Source of the DNA: Orobanche coerulescens
Taxonomy: Eukaryota > Streptophyta > Magnoliopsida > Lamiales > Orobanchaceae
DNA length: 64,000 nucleotides
Direction: 5' to 3'
Assembly: GCA_033398695.1 (NCBI GenBank)
Contig: CM065819.1
Location: 8,543,501 to 8,607,500, forward strand
This document shows positions 55,688 through 64,000 of the stretch, piece by piece; the stretch's first letter is position 1; the number at the start of each line of letters is the position of its first letter. A program made the translations under genes and the position numbers. The notes below the pieces were generated by a model. The model did no database searches and was not told the origin of the DNA. It saw nothing but the letters and a program-made list of their open reading frames with translations.

Positions 55688-57944
55688 TGTAATGACCCCA
55701 AAATAAACCGGGACGCCACAGTGCCGTAGATCCCATGAGGGACCTACAAGGCAAGTTTTTCGAAAATATTTTCTAAAATAATTTATTCAACTGGTAGTAT
55801 GCGGAAGTATTTAAGAAAGTATTCGTACAACCCAAAGTACAAAAGAGAATAGTGTCCGTACATACGGTTATTACACAACGTGGAATGTTCAAATTGGTTT
55901 AAGAAATTAACAGGCCTTCTTTCCAACACAGCTCATGCCTGGCCGTAACCTTCGGGGGTGTCCTGCACAAATTCAACAAATTTACCTAGCACGACATATT
56001 GTGCCAGTAGCCTAGGTCAGAAAATCCGAACCAAACTCAAAGATAAAATCTGATAATTTCAAGGAACAAAGTGATCACCGAATATTCAATGTTATCCCTT
56101 TTATCAGCACATAAACTCCCAAGGTCACAACCAAGGGTCACGGAAGTATCTACACAGGAATACTCCGGACGTGGGTACCATTCAGGTTTTATCCCGCAAC
56201 ACGGTTCTACAAGAAAACTCCCAAGGCCGCGGCCAAGGGTCACGGTAGTATCTACTCAGGAATACTCCGGACAAGATAATCGAATGAGCACCATTCCACA
56301 AATAGTAACACATACTATGTTTTTAAATTACAAGACGTAAAGTCTGAGCAAGATTCACTTGCCTCAAATCCGACGAGAGTTACTTCTTGACAAGGCAACG
56401 ACTTGAACGATCACACTCGGAAACCCGACCTATTACATGTTTGTTGATTAACATCTTATGGTAACAATGATGATCAATGACGGTTCTCCCCCCCCCCCCC
56501 CTGTTAGAATCCTAACCTAGTTGCTTATGATGTCGAGATCGAAATTCTCTGTTTTTTAACCACAATGCGTGCCATTAAATTCTTAGGTTCGGCAACATTT
56601 CTTTATAAGTTATCCTTCCGTTGAACAATAGTGTTCTAACACAACATTCCTACGTTAATTATGACTAACAACCACCGAGATTTCATCGTTTGTCTTAATA
56701 TGAAAGTCTATAATGATTAATATGTCATCTTAACATGTTTCGGTATCTATTCGACTAGAAATTTGTTGGTAAGTTCATCAAGGATTTATTAACGGTTTTA
56801 TTCAATATGATAATACGGTTATACATGAAATCCTTAACAAGGTGATTCCAAGAAATTGGTGATTAGCAATCTGATTATGAGTTCTCCCGTCCGATTATGA
56901 GTATTACTATTATTCATTCCAATTTCTAGCTTTGATAGATATCGATTAACAATTGTGATAGTTATATACCGATCCGATTATTACTGAGAGTTCTAAACTA
57001 CCCAAGGCATCCGAAATTTACTATAACTTGATAAACAACACTGAAATGAGTTCAAGGTTGGATAAACTTACCTTTATTGACAAACGATGATGAAGAACGA
57101 CGGAAGACGAAGAAGAACGAGAGGATAACACCTTCAAGACCTTACCCGAAGCTTGATTAACGCGCTCTAATAGGATAGCACTTGAATTGGGAGGTTAAAA
57201 TTGGTTCAAGGATGGTGGAGAGCAGTGTATATGAGAGAAGAATGATTTTTGGGACGGAAGAAATGAAAGGCAAAGTGTTCTTTTATAAACTCAGATTGCC
57301 CTTACGTACGTTATGCCTTACGACTTACGTACGTAAGGGACTTTACGTACGTCACGAAAAAGTATTAACGTATGTAAGGAAACTCACTGGACTAATTTAC
57401 ACACATCGTTACGTGTGTAACGAAAGTAGGTTAACATACGTAACACTTCGTTGACTTGCCTGTCGCAATCATGCCGAAAGTTGGTCGGCACGCGTACTAC
57501 CCGACGAAGATTCTTGTCCGAAGACCGAAGATCGATGTTACGTACGTAAGTGCCGATCTTTAACGTACGTAATGACTCGGATATAGCGTACGTAATGACT
57601 CGGAAGATAACGTACATAAGGACCAGTTTTGATTACTAAGTTATTATCACATTAATTTCTTATGACACGACTCCCTCTCAATATCGTCAGGAAATTCCTC
57701 GGGGAACAAGACGTTGGCCACCGTCATACTCGCACCGATAATTTCCTAACAACATCAAGGTTTGTCATTTAAAGTTCGTCAATCATCACACCATCACAAT
57801 ACACGAATAACAGATGCGAACAATACAGTACAACCATTTTATACAAAATATGTTTTATCGCAATGGAGTACATTTATTTATCAAATAGAAGAAATGGACG
57901 TGAGCGCCCAACGTGAAACAGCATGTAATACTGGTGGTATTACA
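55688..57944 (-). repeat. G0 Gypsy 5' LTR
   Basis: 2,257 bp. The minus-strand start TGTAATACCACCAGTATTAC is at 57944 and the end GGGGTCATTACA at 55688. It includes the TTACGTACGTAA array (57298-57620), a TATAAAAG box (57280-57288), a C homopolymer near 56487 that is shorter and interrupted in the 3' copy, and the two-copy ~59 bp repeat (56114, 56216). The right flank is CAAAG. No left TSD exists because the 3' LTR end is deleted. Confidence 0.92.
57298..57620. repeat. G0 U3 array of TTACGTACGTAA palindromes (5' LTR)
   Basis: Same array as 24478-24800, with a different set of decayed copies. Comparing the two LTRs shows mostly CpG transitions. Confidence 0.88.
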
Positions 57945-59692
57945 CAAAGTCCCATACCTTTGAAGCCTTTGATATTATCTACGTAAGTTGATGATGATCA
58001 CGAGCTCGAACACGAACACGAATTCCCTTTGTTCCAAACATCGGAAGTGCAATGTCTCTACGTCACCACGCGAGGGAACTTGATCGGAAAAATCAACGAG
58101 ACTCCGTTCTCCAAGAACACGGCTAGGGAAACTCGTAGGAATTTTTCTCTCTATTTTTCTTACTTATTTCTTATCTCAAAGATGAAGAACAAGATGAAAA
58201 AAATTTCTTCTCCCTCTCCCCAAAAACCTTTCGGCCGAACCAAACAAATGATGAAGGTGAGGTTGTGTTGATTTTGGTCTTTGATATCTTATATCAATCA
58301 AGAGGGATCCCACTATATATTATCAATATGGCATGATGTGTTGACAAAATCATGGTGAGATCACACACCACAAAACAACAAAATGGAAAAGCTCCAAGCA
58401 AGGTGAGGTGGGGGCGGCCCATGTGAAGTTGTTAGGAAATGGGCCGAGTCACTCGGCTCGTGTACCAAACGTTTGTCAAACGACTCCGTTAAATACACTC
58501 CGCTATATCTCCAATGTATTTATACTAATTAATTAATCCAATTAATTAATTATATCAAATACAAATATATTCCTCTAATAAATATTATTTATGAATTAAA
58601 TTAATTACCCAATAACTTAATTTCAATTCACAAGACCGCCATTTGATTTATCCAATAAATCATAATTGGATATCTAATATCTAATATTAATAGAGAGATG
58701 ATAAGTTCTTATTCATCCGTCAACGATCCTGATGTGCGACTCTGTAGGTCCATCTCAGCCGGCATTGGGAGTAACCAATGAGTGCGGGCAGCACTTAGCC
58801 AGCCTAGCAGGCCGCACTGTAAACCCCGACTGAGAACGAATGAAGGGATCATTCCAGAACCATTGTGTCGTGAATACCATATACGTATAGACCCTTTATC
58901 AGATGTCTCGATCAAGTCTTCGGGTCACGGTAAAGTCAAACCCTACTGTTGACTAGACACTATACATATGTTAATGCAAATCAAGACCGACTGATTATTA
59001 GTGTATCTAATACGACTAGATCAGAGTGCTTTGGCCAAAGACTTATGATCTTATTTGCCATTAACCGTATAGGAAATTCGCCTGCTCACTAACATGAGAT
59101 AGAATCCTTTCTTGGCGTACAGTAAAGACTGCTACCTGCCCGTATAGTCCGCACTTTGAGATTGACTCAGCAATTAAGCAAATGAGTCTAACCACTCTAA
59201 TGACAAACTAAACGTCACAGGCACATCTCCTACTGAACACTCAAGTCAAAGGTCCACATATACTATCACAACCTTTCGATTCGTCATCGACTCTCCAAGA
59301 GTGAATACCGTGTGACTAAATCAAGTATGAGTCGTGTTCGAGTATATTGATCCCACCAATATACTTATAACTATGCTATCAAGACATGCACACGTCCTAG
59401 CATCAGTTATACAAGTCTTACTCAAAACTTAATGCCCAATTAAGTTTATCGACTTGCGAATGGTTTATGTAAATAAACTTTAAACACTTCCCGTGCATTT
59501 TCTCTTATCCGATAACGAGAATGGAATGTTCACTTTTATTTATATGGACTTCAATTCAATGTTTACCAAATTAAGAATGCATTTGAAAACAGTGAATGAA
59601 TCAAATTGCCTTTTATTGATAATTCCATAATTACAAGTACAATGCCCATTCTCTCTCATCCCCTGAGTGGCATTTGAGGGCATATTCCTAAC
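57945..59692 (-). repeat. C3 Copia LTR, partial
   Basis: Minus-strand LTR starting TGTTAGGAATATGCCCTC (at 59692). A purine-rich GAGGGTGGAAAT (59693-59704) lies just outside it, so it is a 3' LTR. It runs left for ~1.75 kb to the G0 LTR, where it ends without a CA terminus because G0 inserted into it. It includes an AATTAATTAATCC-type AT-rich block (58520-58620). No coding region adjoins it. Confidence 0.7.
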
Positions 59693-59704
59693 AATTTCCA
59701 CCCT

Positions 59705-60110
59705 CATATATCTTACTTGTTGTTCATGAACTAATATATTATCCCTGCCAAATTTATCATCTATTAGACGATATTAAAAAGCTATTGAAAACTTCGACTC
59801 TCTCTCTCCAAGAAAAATAGAAGTCCTTCTCTATTTTACTTATATATTTTCTTTGCATTAATGATGCATTGAGAATGTCTTTGTCTATATATCTAAAAGA
59901 ATTGTTGGTTATAATAAGAGAATGGACATCTCCAAATGATATTGTGTAAAGGTAATATGGTCTTCATATCTTAACTAAAGAATGATATGTCAAAGAAGAT
60001 ATGATGAAATATATTTATTTTCCATCACGATCTTCAAATGAAAGATCCAAGTGATGTCTGGACGAGGGGGAGAAATCAATACATAAGAAGGATATAAAAA
60101 TTATTTGCAT
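59705..60110. other. Anonymous AT-rich stretch
   Basis: About 400 bp between the C3 LTR and the C4 RT fragment. I see no coding signal. It is probably decayed element DNA. Confidence 0.4.
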
Positions 60111-61150
60111 GTCTTTCAATTTTTATAAAAATAAACAAATAATAGATTTGCAATTATAGCAGTTTATGTTGATGACTTGAACTTAATTGGGATTCCTCAT
60201 GAATTTAATATAACTGCTATATCATGGAAATCTGTAAACCAAACCTTACAAGTAACATCTTCTTATCATTTTAAAATAACTACAATCCATGAAGCAAGTC
60301 GAGACTCTGTATTATTGAGGAATTTGACACGTCATGTTCTAGAGTCATGCATGACAACGAGTTTTTCCTAATAACGAGGTAGCTTAACCACACCTAATAT
60401 GAATCTCCAGAAGAAATATTGGCATGTATCGCGAGCCTAAGAGTTCGAGATTGCAATTTTTACTGAATATGATACTCATGCTATTTCACTGAAGGCTTTT
60501 GAAATGCCTGAAGTATATTTATATAAAATACACATGTACTCTTTTTTTTCTTGATTGAGCTTTTATCCCATTTGATTTTTCCAGCAAAATTTTTAATGAG
60601 ACAACTAAAATGGCATATTGACATGAATATTGTACTCACTCTTCATAAGGATTTTTTCCACCGGACTTTTCTTAATAAAATTTTGATGAGGCACATTCAT
60701 GGCAGGATGAGGACACTACATAGATCAATATTATACATCAATATTTAAAGTCGGAAGGATTAGTTGTTCTCTTGTCTCTATGACCAAGTTGTTCCAACAC
60801 GATTTTCTTGATGAGGTTTTAATGAGGCAGTACATGGATACTCCTATAAGAATGATCTACATAAGGAGATACATATAGCTTTATGATCTCCCAGCTTTTG
60901 TCTTACGAGGTTTTACTAGGGCGACACATAAATACTCATACAAGAATATCCGAGATGAGGTGGAACAATTTCACAATTACATTTTGCTCATATTTTATTC
61001 CATAAGTTTTTTCTGACAACATCATCATGCATCAAATTATGATTGTCACAAACTCCACTACAAATAGTTTGAATGTTTTTCTTCTATATGATAGTTTTTC
61101 AAAACTAGTTCATCAGACATTTATGTAAATAGTCATTTAAGAGGGAGTAT
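60111..61150 (+). pseudogene. C4 decayed Copia pol tail and 3' untranslated region
   Basis: The plus strand shows FAIIAVYVDDLNLIGIPHEF (60143-60203), the second catalytic block of Copia RT. Frames are lost right after it. From 60540 to 60930 there are three to four diverged copies of a TTTTTAATGAGGCA-type phrase in the pattern common in the 3' untranslated region of plant Copia elements. AAGAGGGAGT near 61140 may be its polypurine tract. It is the oldest recognisable element in the window. Confidence 0.7.
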
Positions 61151-61365
61151 TTAAATAATAATGTATATAGTGAATGACCAATATAACTTTCAAGAAGTAG
61201 TATTATGAAAATATTTTAAAAATCGAATTCCAACAATATGATTTCTTACTCAATGATGTAATATCTTATCTTAAAGAAATAACTGATCAAAGTTCAATAG
61301 TAAAAAACCGAACAACACTTATTATGAACCGAGTGAATACTAACCTATTCTGCAAAAAATTATAT

Positions 61366-61469
61366 CATGAATTCAGTTCCATAATGCATTATGGATTCGT
61401 AATAAATACAGAATTATACCATGAATTCAGTTCCATAATACATTATGGATTCGTAATAAATACATAATT
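61366..61469. repeat. 54 bp tandem duplication
   Basis: Two copies (61366-61419, 61420-61469) beginning CATGAATTCAGTTCCATAAT. They differ at few positions and lie in AT-rich non-coding DNA. Confidence 0.9.
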
Positions 61470-61509
61470 GACATATTTCAAACAATGAGTACACACATTT
61501 GCGTATTAT

Positions 61510-62560
61510 AGACTTTTAGATACATCTATAATATAAATGATAACATTATTTTTTTGGTAGTGTGCACCGCAAAAGACCATTCTACCCCTCCCCACCCATT
61601 CCCTGTTGAATTTAATAATAATAACATAATAATATCAAATGTTAAATAATAAATTTTAAACAATAATCTTAGAATATTGAATTAAATTAAAGGGGCAATT
61701 AATCTTCCAATTTTTTAGGGGATCTCCGACGGACCTCCGGCCTATGAGTTTTTCCGGTAGGGCCGCCGCCGACCTGCTTTTCGGTGGGCCTCCGCCGGCG
61801 GCCGATGGACCTCCAACGACCACCCAATTTTTTTTCCTTAAACGCCAGGCCGCTGACCTGCTTTCCTCCAGCGGTCGGCCATTTTTTTAAGGCCAGGCCC
61901 GTCGGGGTACTTGCCGGCGGTTCTTATTTTTTCTTTCATTTTTTTACAGCAGGCGCGTCGACCGCCGATAGAATATTGGGAACCAACATATTTTTGTTTC
62001 TAGCATGTAATATTGTAGTTAAATTGTCTTTAAAATAAGTTTTAAAAAAGTACCCTTAGAATGTTAAATTAAATTAAATTAAAGGGACAATTAATCCTCC
62101 AAAAAAAGGAAATCCTGATGGGATCTTCGATGGGTCGCCGACCGTCCAGTTCTTCCAACGGGACCGCCGGCGGACGGCCTTTTTTTTCACGTCAGACATG
62201 TCGTCCTGTTTTCCGGCAGCGCGACCAGCAGATCTCCGGAGGCCCTCCAATTTTTAATTATTTATTTTATTTATTTTTTTACGCCAAGCCCATATGCGCG
62301 CTTTTCGGCGTGTCACCGTCGACGTTCGGCCTTTTTTTTTTAACGCCAGGCCTGTCGGCGACCGACTAATTCTTTTCTTTTTAATTTTAATGCTAGGCTT
62401 GTTGGCGGTCTGTCTTTTCTGTTTGTTTTAGTGGCAGACCCGTTGGTCGTTGATAAATTTTCGGGAACCAATATATTTTTTTTTCTAGCAAGGTTATTTG
62501 ATAATTTAGTTATTCTAATCCAATTATGGTACCGCGACCGTGACATTATGGAACATATTA
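61510..62560. repeat. Unclassified ~1 kb repeat unit, first copy
   Basis: Starts TTTTTTTGGTAGTGTGCACC (61549). It contains AAATTAAAGGGGCAATTAAT (61687), and then alternating poly-T tracts and GC-rich words such as AACGCCAGGCC and GTCGGCGG. Two sub-blocks (A about 61656-62036, B about 62040-62500) share the AATTAAAGGG entry and the TTTCTAGCA exit. No coding potential is supported and I do not recognise the family. Confidence 0.6.
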
Positions 62561-62661
62561 TCTCTAGTAATATATAAATGACAACAATATTTTTTTGGTG
62601 GTAGTCCGCACCGAAAACACTATTGTATCCCTCTCCTCTTCTTTCTTTCTTTGTGATGAAT

Positions 62662-62662
<1 letters not shown>

Positions 62663-62694
<32 letters not shown>
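62663..62694. repeat. (AAT)n microsatellite
   Basis: A run of AAT/TAA triplets immediately left of the MITE. The MITE target TA is the end of this run. Confidence 0.95.
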
Positions 62695-62696
<2 letters not shown>

Positions 62697-62981
62697 CCCT
62701 CCGTCATGCCGAAAGAGCTTTGTTTTCCATTTTGGGTCGTCCCACCGAAAGAACCTTGTTTCTTAAATAGAAATAATTAGACAAAATAAGGGAGTGATTA
62801 GTTGAAATTAGGAAGACTTAATTGAGCCCTTATTATTTTACATAAACACACAATTATAACTCCCATTTATCCAATACCCATCCCATTTAGTGCAGCCCAA
62901 TCTAAAAATAAAAATCTTTGAAATCCTAGCTCAAAAACTCGATCTCGATCTCAATCTCTTTCTCCTTATCTCTCTACCCAA

Positions 62982-63015
<34 letters not shown>

Positions 63016-63671
63016 ATATATATATATATATATATATATAGACAGGAGCCCTTCGCCGCCCGATTGTCCCTTACGATGGGTCCCCCGCGATGACGGATCT
63101 GAGCGGTGGGCTCGCAGCCGGCGGATAGGCCTTCGTCGAGAGCCCCCCTCGTCTCCACCGAGGCGGAGGCCGTCCGGCGCTGACCGTCCTTGGAGGTATG
63201 GGAATCTTCTCCATCCCCACGCCTCAAACTCAGATAAGAGGCAGAGAGCCATCGGCGGATTCCTTGGCCCGACTGTCTCGGGGTCTCCGCGGAGTCCACG
63301 TCCGTCGATGACGACCCGACTTTGTGTGATTTTAAGTTTAATGAAGAGAATTATTTTTTTATTGTGTTCCTTTATTCTATTTCCCAGAATTGTGTTTTAT
63401 GCCATCTGAAAAAGTATAAAAAAATAAAAAATCAATAAATATTCGTAAGATTTAATGACAGAAAAAAATTAAATTGAAAAATAAATTTTATTTAATGACA
63501 GAAAAAAATAAAGTTGAAATATAAATTTTAGTAATGATTTTCAAATTTAATATTAAATATAAACATAAATAATTCTCTTAATCACTTAACAAATACACTT
63601 AACACTCTAAACACTCCCTCTTAAATCCCGTGCCGAAAAGAAATGAGGCTCTTCCGGCGGGACGAAGGGAG
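62695..63671. mobile_element. Mariner/Stowaway-like MITE
   Basis: 977 bp bounded by TA (62693-62694 and 63672-63673). The terminal inverted repeats are CTCCCTCCGTCATGCCG on the left and, inverted, CTCCCTTCGTCCCGCCG on the right. Both continue into GAAAGAGC/GGAAGAGC. CTCCCTCCGT termini with a TA duplication define Stowaway (Tc1/mariner) elements. There is no transposase. Inside are a TC/TATC/TA microsatellite and a 260 bp GC-rich patch. The paralogous site at about 61640 lacks the insertion. Confidence 0.85.
62976..63041. repeat. Compound TC, TATC and TA microsatellite
   Basis: (TC)n followed by (TATC)n and (TA)n, inside the MITE. Confidence 0.95.
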
Positions 63672-64000
63672 TATCAAATATTCAACAACAATAAATTTTA
63701 AAAAATACCCTTAGGATATTAAATTACATTAAAGGGACAATTATTTTTTTTAAAATTTTTTTTTTTTATGAGGATGTCCAACGAACCTCCGTCCGACCAA
63801 TTTTTTCGGCAGGCCCACTGCGGTCGCAATAGACCTTCAACGGCGGCCAACTTTTTTTTTGCTAGGCCCGCCGGCCTGGGGACCTCAGCGGCCTTTTTTT
63901 TGTTTTGAACGCCAGGCCTCCACCCTGCTTTATGACGGGCTACTGTGAAGGACCTCCAGCGATCAACTATTTTTTTTTTTTACGCTAGGCCGTCGTAACC
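63672..64000. repeat. Unclassified ~1 kb repeat unit, second copy (partial)
   Basis: After the MITE, TCAAATATTCAACAACAATA and ACCCTTAGGATATTAAATTA match 61640-61700 of the first copy. The GC-rich/poly-T alternation then resumes and runs to the window end. The second copy begins before the MITE at about 62590 (TTTTTTTGGTGGTAGTCC). Confidence 0.6.

Noticed and set aside
63006..63299. Minus-strand open frame of 97 codons as a gene
   Set aside because: It starts in a (TA)n microsatellite frame at one end and lies wholly in the GC-rich patch. No recognisable domain. Kept only as a finding.
61549..64000. GC-rich words with poly-T tracts as a gene or CpG island
   Set aside because: No open frame of useful length agrees between the repeated copies, and the words recur in a short-period pattern, so it is treated as unclassified repeat.

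Overview
The window is a repeat-dense stretch of nuclear DNA from a flowering plant, almost certainly a eudicot. Long Ty3/Gypsy elements with a chromodomain-type pol end (Tekay/Del-like), Sirevirus-like Ty1/Copia elements with an extra 3' ORF, and a CTCCCTCCGT-type mariner MITE all point to a plant. An asterid, perhaps Lamiales, is only a guess from the general look of the extra Copia ORF. I found no host gene, tRNA or rRNA. Every recognisable coding stretch belongs to a transposable element, and every full-length pol is broken.

Layout. 1-5668: minus-strand Sirevirus-like Copia element C1 (RT, integrase, protease, gag, PBS, 5' LTR), entering from the left edge. 5669-9725: 3' part of a related plus-strand Copia C2 (env-like ORF region, polypurine tract, 3' LTR), head-to-head with C1. 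9726-11389: anonymous AT-rich DNA containing what looks like a decayed minus-strand LTR. 11390 to about 23270: plus-strand Gypsy G1 (5' LTR, PBS, gag, protease, RT, RNase H/integrase, 3' LTR). Its 3' LTR carries a solo LTR, S1 (19489-22174), and is truncated on the right. About 23270-57944: minus-strand Gypsy G0, split in its RT by a 25.9 kb insertion. 57945-59692: part of a minus-strand Copia LTR (C3). About 59.7-61.2 kb: a badly decayed plus-strand Copia pol tail (C4). 61.5-64 kb: unclassified repeats with GC-rich and poly-T blocks in about 1 kb units, holding a mariner MITE.

Nesting inside G0 can be read from target-site duplications (TSDs). G2 (27652-53531, plus, TSD GAATG) sits in the G0 RT. 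S2a (28817-31384, minus solo LTR, TSD GTTCG) sits in the G2 5' LTR. S2b (39539-53325, plus solo LTR, TSD TTGTG) sits in the G2 3' LTR. Inside S2b lie S3 (41346-43710, minus solo LTR, TSD CATAT) and N1 (43794-52170, TSD ACATG). N1 is a complete, young, non-autonomous element with 2.8 kb LTRs and no recognisable coding sequence.

The most interesting signal is in the LTRs. Each LTR family carries, usually just upstream of a TATA-like box, a dense array of a short CpG-centred palindromic or near-palindromic word. The word differs by family: TTACGGCCGTAA, TTACGTACGTAA, TTAGCGCACGCTAA, GCCGCGGCACAC, CGACACGGCGCA, CGATTACGTCGTAAG, GGATCGCGATCC, and TGTATCGATACA in Copia. Other points of note are a hairpin-plus-CAGG module conserved across otherwise dissimilar Gypsy LTRs, a U3 promoter swap between families, and a 386 bp segment that is LTR in one insertion and internal DNA in another.
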